Source of the DNA: Oscillospiraceae bacterium
GTDB taxonomy: Bacteria > Bacillota_A > Clostridia > Oscillospirales > Oscillospiraceae
Direction: 5' to 3'
Length of the DNA stretch: 64,000 nucleotides
Assembly (NCBI GenBank): GCA_017398105.1
Contig: JAFQHF010000069.1
Coordinates: forward strand, 1 to 64,000
Shown in pieces: positions 34,483 to 42,999 of the stretch. How positions within the stretch are numbered: position 1 is the stretch's first letter; the number at the start of each line of letters is the position of its first letter. The notes below the pieces were generated by a model that worked only from the letters and a program-made list of their open reading frames with translations, searched no databases and had not been told where the DNA came from. Position numbers and translations under genes: made by a program.

Positions 34483-34565
34483 TCGTTCTTTCCTGCCGGG
34501 TTTCACAGAAACAGACCCGCAGTGAAGTACACCTGCACGCCGGCACAGCTTTCAATCTAAAGCAA

Positions 34566-34610
34566 ACACTCCATTCACGATCTTTTGAAGTGTGAATGGA
34601 GTGTTTTTTT
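34566..34610 (+). terminator. Intrinsic terminator of sugar ABC operon
   Basis: ACACTCCATTCAC (34566-34578) pairs with GTGAATGGAGTGT (34592-34604) and runs into TTTTTT. The flanking interval 34,483-34,828 holds no gene; besides this it has a CCCCT/AGGGG mini-hairpin near 34,646 and the next promoter. Confidence 0.92.
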
Positions 34611-34715
34611 GCTGCGGCCGGAGATGTGGCAAATGTACAAGACAGGCCCCTCGAGGATAAGGGGTGTTTGGGTAAATCATCCATAAAAGCGGGCTTTTTT
34701 TGTACGCTTAGCTGA

Positions 34716-34744
34716 TTGATGGGAAAAGCTGGGTGTGCTATAAT
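34716..34744 (+). promoter_or_regulatory. Promoter of AfuA-like operon
   Basis: TTGATG (34716-34721), 17-base spacer, TATAAT (34739-34744). An AGTTGT / ACAACT inverted repeat (34754-34770) straddles the predicted transcript start and could be an operator. Confidence 0.7.
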
Positions 34745-34828
34745 AAACACTGGAGTTGTACAAAACAACTTTCCGGCTTTTACAGCATGATGCTGTGAGC
34801 ATATAACGAACATTAGGAGGAAACAAAA

Positions 34829-35899
34829 ATGAAGAAGATCCTTGCTCTGCTGCTGGCTCTGGTTATGGTTCTGTCTCTGGCTGCCTGCGGCGGTGAGACT
34901 GCCAAGGAAACCGAGGCTCCCAAGGCTGAGGTTCCCGTGGAAGAGGTTCCTGCTGCTCCCGCTGAGAAGACCCCCGAGGACTACACCGGCAATCTGGTTG
35001 TCTACTCTCCCCACGATGCTGACCCCCTGAACGCAGGCGTTGCCCTGTTCCAGGCTGCTTATCCCAACATCAATGTGGAAGTCATTGCTGCCGGTACCGG
35101 CGAGCTGTGCCAGAGAGTGGTTGCTGAGTCTGAGAATCCCCAGGGCGACGTCCTGTGGGGCGGCGGCGCTGACACCCTGGCTGCTTACGTTGACTACTTC
35201 GCTCCCTATGTCTGCGCCAACGACGATGTCATCGGTGAGGCTTACAAGGATGCCGACGATCTGTGGATCGGCGAATCCCCCCTGCCCATGGTCATCATCT
35301 ACAACAAGACCCTGATCGACGAGGCTGATGTTCCCACCACCTGGGAAGGCCTGTGCGACGAGAAGCTGAAGGGAAGAATTGCCTACGCATCTCCCGCCAA
35401 GTCCGGCTCCGCCTACACCCAGCTGTGCACCATGCTCTTCAGCCAGCCCTCTCTGGACGAAGGCTGGGCCATGGTTGAGAAGTTCATCGCCAACCTGGAC
35501 GGCAAGATTCAGGATTCCTCCGGCAACTGCCACAAGCTGGTGGCTGCTGGTGAGTATGCCATCGGTGTTACCATCGAGAAGTCCGCTGTCCTGTACAACG
35601 ACAATCCCGACATCGGCTACATCTACCCCGAAGCCAACTCCGCTGTTCCCGACGGTGTCGCTCTGATCAAGGGCTGCCCCAACGAAGAGAACGCCAAGCT
35701 GTTCATCGATTTCGTCACCGGTATGGACTGCCAGGTTGACCAGAACGTCAACTGGAAGCGCCGTCCCGTCCGCAGCGACCTGGCTCCTGAGGGCCTGTGC
35801 GAGCTGTCCACTCTGGATCTGGGCAACTACGACTTCGCTTACGCCGCCAACAACAAGGAATCCATCGTTGAGAAGTGGAATGACCTGACCGTCGGCTAA
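34829..35899 (+). CDS. ABC transporter substrate-binding lipoprotein, AfuA/FbpA class
   Basis: 356 residues. Signal MKKILALLLALVMVLSLAAC with lipidated Cys20, a Glu/Pro-rich linker, then a class II binding domain beginning NLVVYSPHDADPLNAGVALF and containing VLWGGGADTLAAYV and FIDFVTGMDCQ. Homologues are often called Fe3+-binding, but AfuA of Actinobacillus binds hexose phosphates and others bind phosphonates. The iron-ligating Tyr pair of FbpA near the C-terminus is not evident here. Downstream phosphatase and phosphohexomutase genes favour a sugar phosphate. Confidence 0.88.
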   Translation: MKKILALLLALVMVLSLAACGGETAKETEAPKAEVPVEEVPAAPAEKTPEDYTGNLVVYSPHDADPLNAGVALFQAAYPNINVEVIAAGTGELCQRVVAESENPQGDVLWGGGADTLAAYVDYFAPYVCANDDVIGEAYKDADDLWIGESPLPMVIIYNKTLIDEADVPTTWEGLCDEKLKGRIAYASPAKSGSAYTQLCTMLFSQPSLDEGWAMVEKFIANLDGKIQDSSGNCHKLVAAGEYAIGVTIEKSAVLYNDNPDIGYIYPEANSAVPDGVALIKGCPNEENAKLFIDFVTGMDCQVDQNVNWKRRPVRSDLAPEGLCELSTLDLGNYDFAYAANNKESIVEKWNDLTVG

Positions 35900-35916
35900 T
35901 GCAAACTTTCCTGGGA

Positions 35917-35942
35917 GGGAGTCCCTAATGGGACTCCCTTTT
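35917..35942 (+). terminator. Partial terminator after AfuA-like gene
   Basis: GGGAGTCC (35917-35924) pairs with GGACTCCC (35931-35938), followed by TTTTCCCCC. The short T-run suggests read-through into the ATPase gene at reduced level. Confidence 0.65.
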
Positions 35943-36036
35943 CCCCCTTGTACGGCTGAGGAAAGCGGTTTCCGGAAACGGTTTTCCTGAGCTGTGTACG
36001 CCTATGTATTTTCTATATAAGAGAGGACGATTCACT

Positions 36037-37113
36037 ATGAGCAATGAAGTCATTATCAAGGATGCTGTAAAGCGTTACGGCGATTTTACTGCACTGAACG
36101 GTGTTTCCCTGGATATCCGGGAGGGCGAATTCTTCACTCTGCTGGGTCCCTCCGGCTGCGGCAAGACCACCCTGCTGCGTATGATCGCAGGCTTCAACTC
36201 CATTGAAGGCGGCGACTTCTATTTTGGTGAAAAGCGCATCAATGATGTGGCTGCCCATAAGCGGGACATCGGCATGGTGTTCCAGAACTACGCCATTTTC
36301 CCCCATCTGACCGTCCGGGAAAATGTTGCCTACGGCCTGAAGGCCCGGAAGACGCCTAAGGCCGAGATGAACAGCCGGGTGGACGAGGCCCTGGAGCTGG
36401 TGCAGATCTCCCATCTGGCAGACCGGAAGCCCAATGAGCTCTCCGGCGGTCAGCAGCAGCGTGTGGCCCTGGCCCGAGCCTTCGTCATCGAGCCCAGCGT
36501 GCTGCTGATGGACGAGCCTCTTTCCAATCTGGATGCCAAGCTCCGTGTCCAGATGCGCTCCGTCATCAAGAAGCTCCAGCGCCGCCTGGGCATCACCACC
36601 ATCTACGTCACCCACGACCAGGAGGAGGCTCTGGCCATCTCCGACCGGATCGCCGTTATGAAGGACGGCAACATCATGCAGATCGGCACCCCCAATGAAA
36701 TCTATGCCAAGCCCCAGAACCCCTTTGTGGCGGGCTTCATCGGTGTCAGCAACTTCCTGGACTGCCAGGCCGAGGGCGGCGAAAACGGAACCGCAAAGGT
36801 CATCATCCAGGGCGAGCTGACCATTCAGATCCCTGTCCGCAGAGCCTATACCGGAAAGGCAAAGATCTCTGCCCGGCCCGAGCAGCTGTTCTTCAGCGAA
36901 AGCGGTATGCCCGGCAAGATCCTCTTCTCCACCTTCCTGGGAGATTTCATCGAGTACGAGGTGGAGCTGGACAACGGTCAGAACCTGATCGTCAACGAAT
37001 ACACCAAGGATACCACCGATGTCCATGCCGACGGCGAGCGGGTGTTCCTGAGCTTTGATCCTGCCCGGATCAGCCTGTATGAGGCGGAAACGGAGGAGGT
37101 GCTTTCCCTGTGA
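36037..37113 (+). CDS. ABC transporter ATP-binding protein, AfuC/FbpC/PotA class
   Basis: 358 residues from the ATG at 36037 with GAGAGGA upstream. Walker A GPSGCGKTT, signature LSGGQQQRVALARA, Walker B VLLMDEPLSNLD, switch VTHDQEEALAISD, and a C-terminal TOBE-type domain (from about residue 240) that senses substrate or modulates activity. Overlaps the permease gene by four bases. Confidence 0.94.
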   Translation: MSNEVIIKDAVKRYGDFTALNGVSLDIREGEFFTLLGPSGCGKTTLLRMIAGFNSIEGGDFYFGEKRINDVAAHKRDIGMVFQNYAIFPHLTVRENVAYGLKARKTPKAEMNSRVDEALELVQISHLADRKPNELSGGQQQRVALARAFVIEPSVLLMDEPLSNLDAKLRVQMRSVIKKLQRRLGITTIYVTHDQEEALAISDRIAVMKDGNIMQIGTPNEIYAKPQNPFVAGFIGVSNFLDCQAEGGENGTAKVIIQGELTIQIPVRRAYTGKAKISARPEQLFFSESGMPGKILFSTFLGDFIEYEVELDNGQNLIVNEYTKDTTDVHADGERVFLSFDPARISLYEAETEEVLSL

Positions 37114-38768
37114 AGGAAAGATTGGGAAAGGTCAAGCCGGACTTCTGGTTCTTTACAAAGTTTTTTGTGATCGCCAGCATGTGCCTGTTCATCGTGTATC
37201 CCTTTTACACGATTCTGACCAAGAGCGTTTTCTCCAATAAGGTGGAGGGCCTGACGATGTATAACTTCGTCCGGTTCTTTACCAAGCCCTATTATTATCA
37301 GACCCTGATCCGCTCCCTGGTGGTCTGCGGCATCACCGTGCTGACCACCACCGTTATCGGCGTGCCCATTGCCTATGTGATGACACGCTACAATGTGGCC
37401 GGCAAGCAGCTGCTGCATATCCTGATCATCATGAGCCTTATGAGCCCGCCCTTTATCGGCGCTTACTCCTGGATCATCCTCATGGGCCGCAACGGTCTGA
37501 TCGCCAAGGCCTTTAAGCTCTTCGACGCCACCGCTCCCACCATTTACGGCCGGGAGGGTATCATCTTCGTCTTTACCCTGCACCTGTTCCCCTATATCTA
37601 CCTGTATACCTCCGGCGCCATGAATTCCATCGACTCCTCTCTGGAAGAGGCCGCGGAAAACCTGGGCATGAGCAAGCTGAAGCGGATCTGGACCATCACC
37701 CTGCCCGTGATCCTGCCCTCCATTCTGGCAGGCTGCGTCATGGTGTTCATGACCGCTCTGGCAGACTTTGGCACCCCCATGCTGCTGGGCGAGGGCTACA
37801 CCGTTCTGCCGGTGCTGGTGTACAATGAATATATGTCCGAAAGTGCCGTCAACCCCTATATGGCTTCGGCATTGTCCGTCATCATCGTCTTCTGCTCCCT
37901 GGCGGTGCTGGCCTTCCAGAAGCTGGTCATCGACAAGCGCAATTACCAGATGAGCTCCCTGCGTCCGCCCCAGGAGACGAAGCTCACCGGCTGGAAGCGG
38001 TTCGCCGTTTCCCTGCCCATCTGGATCGTGACCTTCCTGGCTTTCCTGCCTCAGATCGTGGTGGTGTGCCAGTCCTTTGTGGAGCGCAGCTTCTCCGGCA
38101 TGGTCAAGGGCATCAACCTGTCCAACTATCAGGCCATTTTGTCCCGTCTGGGCAGAAACATTAAAAATACCTATGTGTTCTCTCTGGTGGCCATTGTCTT
38201 CATCGTGATCCTGGGTATTCTGGTGTCCTATATTCTGGTGCGCAAGAAGGGCAAGGTTGCCAACCTGATCGACACGCTGATCATGTTCCCCTACGTGATC
38301 CCCGGCTCCGTTCTGGGCATCGGCCTGATCGTGGCGTTCAACCGCAAGCCGCTGATCCTGGTGGGCACCTCTGCCATCATGATCATCTCCTATGTGGTCA
38401 GAAAGCTTCCTTATACGGTGCGTTCCGGCTCGGCCTTCCTGTATCAGATGGACCCCTTCATTGAGGAGGCTTCCATCAATCTGGGTGTCAGCCCCATGAA
38501 GACCTTCTTTACCGTCACCGCCAGAATGATGCTGCCCGGCATCATGTCCGGTGCGGTCTTAAGCTGGATCACCTGCATCAATGAGCTGAGCAGCTCCATC
38601 ATGCTCTATTCCGGCAAGACCTCCACCATTGCGGTGGCCATTTATCAGGAGGTCGTCCGCATGTCCGACGGCACTGCCGCCGCTCTGGCAACAATCCTGA
38701 CCGTCACCACCATCATTTCCCTGCTGATCGTGTTCCGGCTGACGAAGGGTAAGGTGAAGATCGTCTGA
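37110..38768 (+). CDS. ABC transporter fused permease, AfuB/FbpB class
   Basis: 552 residues with about twelve membrane helices in two homologous halves, each with its own EAA loop (SSLEEAAENLGMSKLKRIWTI in the first, EEASINLGVSPMKTFF in the second). One polypeptide therefore makes the whole channel. Start is the GTG at 37110 inside the end of the ATPase gene; the stop overlaps the HAD phosphatase start (TGATG), so transport and phosphatase are translationally coupled. Confidence 0.93.
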   Translation: MKERLGKVKPDFWFFTKFFVIASMCLFIVYPFYTILTKSVFSNKVEGLTMYNFVRFFTKPYYYQTLIRSLVVCGITVLTTTVIGVPIAYVMTRYNVAGKQLLHILIIMSLMSPPFIGAYSWIILMGRNGLIAKAFKLFDATAPTIYGREGIIFVFTLHLFPYIYLYTSGAMNSIDSSLEEAAENLGMSKLKRIWTITLPVILPSILAGCVMVFMTALADFGTPMLLGEGYTVLPVLVYNEYMSESAVNPYMASALSVIIVFCSLAVLAFQKLVIDKRNYQMSSLRPPQETKLTGWKRFAVSLPIWIVTFLAFLPQIVVVCQSFVERSFSGMVKGINLSNYQAILSRLGRNIKNTYVFSLVAIVFIVILGILVSYILVRKKGKVANLIDTLIMFPYVIPGSVLGIGLIVAFNRKPLILVGTSAIMIISYVVRKLPYTVRSGSAFLYQMDPFIEEASINLGVSPMKTFFTVTARMMLPGIMSGAVLSWITCINELSSSIMLYSGKTSTIAVAIYQEVVRMSDGTAAALATILTVTTIISLLIVFRLTKGKVKIV

Positions 38769-39382
38769 TGATCCGAAATATCCTGTTCGACATGGGCAAC
38801 GTGCTGATCCATTTCGACCGCCGTGTCTTCCTGGACAGGCTGGATATCTGCGAGGAGGACAAGCAGCTTCTGCTGCGGGAGGTTTTCCTGAGTGTGGAAT
38901 GGGTGCAGATGGACCGGGGCACGCTGGCAGAGCCGGAGGCTGAAGTCCTCATGTGCCGCCGCCTGCCGGAGCACCTGCACGGGGCCGTTCACGCGCTGGT
39001 ATCGGAATGGGATACGCCCATGCTTCCTGTGGCGGGTATGGCGCAGCTGGTGGAGGAGCTGAAGGGTAAGGGCTACGGCATCTACCTGCTGTCCAATGCC
39101 AGCATCCGTCAGCACGAATACTGGCCCAAAATCCCCGGCTGGCAGTTTTTTGACGGCAAGGTGATCTCTGCCGATGAAAAGGTCATGAAGCCCCATCCGG
39201 ATTATTACCGGACCGCCCTGAAGCGGTTTGGCCTGAAGCCGGAGGAATGCTTCTTCATCGACGATGTGCCCGCCAATATCGAAGGTGCCCTGTACTGCGG
39301 CATTTCCGGTGCCGTGTTCCATAAGGACGTAACGCTGCTGCGCCGCCAGCTGAGCTCTGCCGGTGTGGATGTAAGCGCGTAA
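38768..39382 (+). CDS. HAD-family phosphatase, YihX-like
   Basis: 204 residues. HAD motif I LFDMGNVL (nucleophile Asp8), motif II LLSNAS, Lys in KVMKPHPDYY, and motif IV FFIDDVPANI. The DxGN form of motif I and the MKP(H/D)...Y segment match the YihX/GPP group, which in E. coli removes phosphate from alpha-glucose 1-phosphate. Coupled to an AfuB-like permease and followed by a phosphohexomutase, it may process an imported sugar phosphate. Confidence 0.87.
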   Translation: MIRNILFDMGNVLIHFDRRVFLDRLDICEEDKQLLLREVFLSVEWVQMDRGTLAEPEAEVLMCRRLPEHLHGAVHALVSEWDTPMLPVAGMAQLVEELKGKGYGIYLLSNASIRQHEYWPKIPGWQFFDGKVISADEKVMKPHPDYYRTALKRFGLKPEECFFIDDVPANIEGALYCGISGAVFHKDVTLLRRQLSSAGVDVSA

Positions 39383-39389
39383 TTCCACC

Positions 39390-39421
39390 GCGCCCCCGGA
39401 TTTTGCACCGGGGGCGCTTTT
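39390..39421 (+). terminator. Terminator-like hairpin between HAD and phosphohexomutase genes
   Basis: GCGCCCCCGG (39390-39399) pairs with CCGGGGGCGC (39408-39417), then TTTT. It lies 20 bases before the next start codon, so the mutase may be expressed less than the transporter genes. Confidence 0.75.
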
Positions 39422-39441
39422 GCAGAAAAGAGGAGAGAGAA

Positions 39442-40854
39442 ATGATCAGATTCGGCACCGGCGGATGGCGCGCCATCATTGCCGATGAATTCACCAAGGA
39501 AAATATCCGCCTGCTGACAGCGGGACTGTGCGTGCGCATGGAGAAGGAAGGCCACGGCGGGGCCACTGTCTGCCTGGGCTACGACCGCCGCTTTTTGTCC
39601 AAGGAATCCATGTTCTGGGCAGCGGAGGTGCTGGCGGGCTACGGTTTCCGGCCCTTTGTCATCAACCGCTCCGTGCCAACGCCGCTGATCATGTTTACCG
39701 TCAAGCAGATGGGCCTTCCCTACGGCATGGCGGTGACGGCCAGCCATAATCCCGCCATTTACAACGGCATCAAGATCTTCACCGCCGGAGGCCGGGACGC
39801 AGACAAGACCGTCACCCGAAAAATGGAAGAAGAAATTGAAAAACTGCGGCCTGAGGATGTGAAGAGCATCCCCTACGCTCAGGCCCTGGCCTCCGGGCTG
39901 ATCCGGGAGGGCTATCCCTTCAATGAATACATCGACAGCATTCTGGGAATGGTGGACGGGGAAAAGATCCGAAGTGCCAAGCTGCGGATCGCCATTGATC
40001 CCATGTACGGTGTGGGCCTGAACAGCCTGCGCACCATTCTGCTGACCAATCGATGCGATGTGGATGTGCTTCATGAGCAGCACGATACCCTTTTCGGCGG
40101 CCGGATGCCTGCGCCCAGTGCCGAGGCCCTGAAGCTGCTGTCGAACTATGTGGTGGACAACCGGTGCCATCTGGGTATCGCCATGGACGGGGATGCGGAC
40201 CGGCTGGGTGTCATCGACGAATACGGCGAATACCTCCATGCCAATACCCTGCTGGTGCTGCTGTACTATTATTTCCTGCAGTACCGGGGATGGCGGGGCC
40301 CCTGTGTCCGCAACAATTCCACCACCCACCTGCTGGATCGGGTGGCGGCGGATTTCGGACAGGACTGCCATGAGGTTCCTGTTGGCTTCAAATACGTTTC
40401 CGCAAAGATGGCGGAAACCGATGCCATCATCGGCGGCGAATCCTCCGGCGGCATGGCGGTCAAGGGCCATATCCCCGGCAAGGACGGCATCTATGCCGCA
40501 ACGCTGCTGGTGGAAATGCTGGCAGTGACCGGAAAAACCGTGGGTCAGCTCTACCGGGAGATCGTTCAGAAATACGGTATGCTCTATTATGACGAAGCGG
40601 CCTGCAAAATGACGCAGGAAAACAAGCTGGAGCTGCAGCAAAGGATTTTCCGGGATCACCAGATCCCGCCCTTCCCGGAAACGGTTGACCGCATCGACTG
40701 GACAGACGGCTGCAAGATCCGTTTTGAGGACGGCAGCTGGGTCATCTGCCGGTTTTCCGGCACAGAACCCCTGCTGCGCATCGCCGCGGAAGGCAATACC
40801 CTGCATCAGACCAGAAATTATATCCAGAAATGGAAAAGCTTTTTGCAGCTGTAG
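39442..40854 (+). CDS. Phosphohexomutase (phosphoglucomutase/phosphomannomutase)
   Basis: 470 residues from the ATG at 39442 with AGGAGAGAG upstream. Catalytic phosphoserine Ser101 in VTASHNPAIYNGIK, metal loop DGDADRLGV, sugar-specificity loop GGESSGG, and a C-terminal phosphate-binding CRFSGTEPLLRI. Interconverts hexose 1- and 6-phosphates. In this operon it would bring imported or released glucose 1-phosphate into glycolysis. The gene ends at a truncated family A repeat. Confidence 0.92.
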   Translation: MIRFGTGGWRAIIADEFTKENIRLLTAGLCVRMEKEGHGGATVCLGYDRRFLSKESMFWAAEVLAGYGFRPFVINRSVPTPLIMFTVKQMGLPYGMAVTASHNPAIYNGIKIFTAGGRDADKTVTRKMEEEIEKLRPEDVKSIPYAQALASGLIREGYPFNEYIDSILGMVDGEKIRSAKLRIAIDPMYGVGLNSLRTILLTNRCDVDVLHEQHDTLFGGRMPAPSAEALKLLSNYVVDNRCHLGIAMDGDADRLGVIDEYGEYLHANTLLVLLYYYFLQYRGWRGPCVRNNSTTHLLDRVAADFGQDCHEVPVGFKYVSAKMAETDAIIGGESSGGMAVKGHIPGKDGIYAATLLVEMLAVTGKTVGQLYREIVQKYGMLYYDEAACKMTQENKLELQQRIFRDHQIPPFPETVDRIDWTDGCKIRFEDGSWVICRFSGTEPLLRIAAEGNTLHQTRNYIQKWKSFLQL

Positions 40855-40919
40855 GGTGGGGGCTTGCCCCCACCTGGCAGTTCCGACGGCTGAGCGGAAC
40901 CGGCCAAGCGCACAATGGC
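40853..40919. repeat. Truncated family A element, copy A2
   Basis: Starts TAGGGTGGGGGCTTGCCCCC inside the mutase stop and follows the reverse complement of A4 (42703-42809) as far as CAATGG, where a family B element takes over. The other palindromic end is missing. Confidence 0.75.
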
Positions 40920-40920
40920 A

Positions 40921-41187
40921 GCCTCCCTTTACGCAAGGGAGGCTCAGCGCGGCGAAAAACCCTCTGGCGCGGGAGCGCCCAAGGCTCCCTCTGATGAGGG
41001 AGCTGTCAGCAAAGCTGACTGAGGGAGAGAAAAAGTTTCAATTATCACAATTTGTTGTAGATTTTCAAAACTTTTAGGTTCTCTCCCCCAGCCACGGCTC
41101 TCGCCGTGCCAGCCCCCTCCCAGAGGGGGCCTGCGCACTAACATACCATTTTTGACAGTCTGAGCCTCCCTTTACGCAAGGGAGGCT
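40921..41187. repeat. Family B element, copy B1, with flanking hairpins
   Basis: Core of about 210 bp (40952-41161) with the characteristic segments CTCTGGCGCGGGAGCGCCC, GCTCCCTCTGATGAGGGAGC, CAGCAAAGCTGACTGAGGGA and GGCTCTCGCCGTGCC. Perfect 24-base hairpins (GCCTCCCTTTACGCAAGGGA plus GGCT) lie on each side at 40921-40944 and 41164-41187. About 85% of the core matches B2 at 60779-60980 by eye. No coding potential. This fills most of the 393-base gap before the XRE gene. Confidence 0.85.
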
Positions 41188-41208
41188 TTTGTGCTGCCCG
41201 TTTTGCGC

Positions 41209-41239
41209 GAAAAAAGCCTGCCGGGGATCACGGCAGGCT
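41209..41239 (-). terminator. Intrinsic terminator of XRE gene
   Basis: AGCCTGCCG / CGGCAGGCT (41215-41239) preceded on the plus strand by AAAAAA, which is the T-run on the minus strand. Confidence 0.85.
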
Positions 41240-41247
41240 GATTTGGG

Positions 41248-41547
41248 TTATTTGGTTGACTGGCCGCCGCGGGCCTGATCGAAGTAGCTTACCAGATTTT
41301 GCAGCAGACGGATCTCCTCCGGGGTATAGCCGCGCAGGGACAGGGTGTAGTCTGCTTCCGTGCCCAGAAGGTAGTCGGCAGATACGTGAAACAGCCGGGT
41401 CAGTGCTATGATATATTGCGCGGTGGGCGCGGACAGGCCGCTTTCCCAGGCGTTTACAGAGCTTCGGGTCACATCCAGCTTCCTTGCCAGCTCTGCCTGG
41501 GTCATTCCATCCCGTTCCCGCAGCTGTCGTATCCGTTCATAAATCAT
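41248..41547 (-). CDS. Small XRE-family DNA-binding protein
   Basis: 99 residues. A single helix-turn-helix of the Cro/CI type fills residues 5-60: IRQLRERDGMTQAELARKLD, VTRSSVNAWESGLSAPTAQ, YIIALTRLFHVSADYLLGTE. The C-terminal 35 residues are a short helical tail with no ligand domain. Oriented away from the sipW gene; the 314-base gap between them contains two rightward promoters, so it may regulate the surface island. Target unproven. Confidence 0.85.
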   Translation of the reverse strand: MIYERIRQLRERDGMTQAELARKLDVTRSSVNAWESGLSAPTAQYIIALTRLFHVSADYLLGTEADYTLSLRGYTPEEIRLLQNLVSYFDQARGGQSTK

Positions 41548-41615
41548 AGCAACACCTCGCTGTTATTTTAGCATACCGCTATTGAAGTAAAATTATCAAA
41601 TCATGTACAGTTTTG

Positions 41616-41643
41616 TTGACAAATACAAAAAGCGGATTATAAT
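41616..41643 (+). promoter_or_regulatory. Distal promoter of surface island
   Basis: TTGACA (41616-41621), 16-base spacer, TATAAT (41638-41643): near consensus, 219 bases before the first sipW start. Confidence 0.8.
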
Positions 41644-41728
41644 GTATATACTTGGAAGACTGCAGGCGGCGGTATGTCCGGACGGGAAGTATGCTTGTGA
41701 AATTTTTCAAATTCCTTCGGGAGGTCTG

Positions 41729-41757
41729 TTGACAAAGACAAGAAAACAGGCTATCAT
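41729..41757 (+). promoter_or_regulatory. Proximal promoter of surface island
   Basis: TTGACA (41729-41734), 17-base spacer, TATCAT (41752-41757). Tandem with the distal promoter. A GCCCGGTTCCGGGC dyad (41819-41832) lies between it and the gene. Confidence 0.7.
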
Positions 41758-41861
41758 AGAATGGATAATGGAAAAATATACAATGCATGAAGTGTATTTT
41801 GTTATTTTTGCAATTTTCGCCCGGTTCCGGGCTTACTTCACCGACGGAGGAGACGTACACT

Positions 41862-42512
41862 ATGAGCCAAACCACCAAGCAGACCAGCGACCCCAAGCAG
41901 AAGGTTTTGACCATTATCGGCACGATCCTGTGTGTGATCCTGGCCCCCATCCTGATCATCAATCTGACGTTGATCGTCAAGAGTTATGTAAACAAGGATG
42001 AGGTTCCCTCTCTTGCAGGTGTTTTTCCGATGATTGTTCTGACAGACTCCATGTACCCGGAAATCGCCAGCGGCGATCTGATCATCTGCAACACCCTGGA
42101 GCCGGAGGAGGTTCAGGTGGGCGATGTGATCTCCTTCTTTGATCCCATGGGCAGCGGCACCAGCGTGGTGACCCACCGTGTTCTGGAGATCGTGGAGGAA
42201 GACGGCCAGCTGCAGTATCGCACCAAGGGTGACAACAACAACGCCGAAGACCAGGTGCTGGTTCCGGAAAAAAATCTGGTGGGCATTTACCGCAGCCGCA
42301 TCCCGGCTCTGGGCAATGTGGCCATGTTCATGCAGACCACGCCCGGTCTGATCCTGTGCGTTGTCTGCCCCGTGCTGCTGATGGTGGGCTATGACATGCT
42401 GCGCCGGAAAAAATACGAAAAGTCCAAGCAGCAGGATACCGATGCCCTGCTGGCCGAGCTGGAAGAGCTCCGCCGCCTGAAGGCCGAAAAGGAGCAGCAG
42501 GAGCAGGCATAA
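41862..42512 (+). CDS. sipW: SipW-type signal peptidase I (copy 1)
   Basis: 216 residues from the ATG at 41862 with GGAGGAGA upstream. Membrane helix at about 20-42, then the catalytic Ser63 in TDSMYPEIASGD and, in place of the bacterial Lys, His105 in VVTHRVLEI, followed by KGDNNNAED. This Ser/His (ER-type) arrangement defines SipW enzymes, which process TasA-like fibre proteins. A second helix at about 150-172 precedes a charged coiled C-terminus (LLAELEELRRLKAEKEQQE). First gene of the surface island and most probably the peptidase for the leader-bearing proteins that follow. Confidence 0.92.
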   Translation: MSQTTKQTSDPKQKVLTIIGTILCVILAPILIINLTLIVKSYVNKDEVPSLAGVFPMIVLTDSMYPEIASGDLIICNTLEPEEVQVGDVISFFDPMGSGTSVVTHRVLEIVEEDGQLQYRTKGDNNNAEDQVLVPEKNLVGIYRSRIPALGNVAMFMQTTPGLILCVVCPVLLMVGYDMLRRKKYEKSKQQDTDALLAELEELRRLKAEKEQQEQA

Positions 42513-42539
42513 TTCCGCACCCCATATACTGCACCCAAT

Positions 42540-42678
42540 GTAGGGCGGGGTCATGACCCCGCCGACCAGCCCGGATATTTGCCATGTGATGGTCTTGCGC
42601 AGGGATGTTGGATTATGCGTATTTCGTTACCACTCGGACATCCGACCGGGTCGGTGGGGGCAAGCCCCCACCCTACGG
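42540..42678. repeat. Family A element A3 (139-bp type)
   Basis: GTAGGGCGGGGTCATGACCC at the left, GGGGGCAAGCCCCCACCCTA at the right. Followed after exactly 24 bases by A4. Confidence 0.88.
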
Positions 42679-42702
42679 ATGCAAAAAAACAACACGCCCA
42701 AT

Positions 42703-42809
42703 GTAGGGTGGAGGCTTGCCTCCACCGCAAGGGAATGACCATTGTGCGCTTGGCCGGTTCCGCTCAGCCGTCGGAACCGCCCGGTGGGGGCAAGCCCCCC
42801 ACCCTACGG
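42703..42809. repeat. Family A element A4 (106-bp type)
   Basis: Left end GTAGGGTGGAGGCTTGCCTC, right end as in A3. The remaining sequence up to 42,999 is a leader with several small hairpins (TTCCCCGAAGGGGAA near 42,943; TCACCGCAAGGTGA at 42961-42974) before the fibre-protein gene. Confidence 0.88.
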
Positions 42810-42999
42810 AAACGTTGTACTGCCGTAACTGGCGATATAACGAAATGTTATGTTATCCCCTCTCCGTTCAGCCACGACGGGGAGAGATAAAATGCCGCGG
42901 CATTTTCCGCGAATGGGCAGAATATGCCCGGTATTCTTAACTTTCCCCGAAGGGGAAAAATCACCGCAAGGTGAATTTTACGAAAGGAGAAAACAAAAT

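Noticed and set aside
34829..38768. Ferric iron importer FbpABC
   Set aside because: Fold class is shared, but the linked phosphatase and phosphohexomutase genes and absence of evident iron-binding tyrosines favour a phosphorylated sugar; kept only as an alternative.
41603..42001. Possible small gene before the first sipW
   Set aside because: It runs over both tandem promoters and continues out of frame into sipW; no ribosome site at its start.
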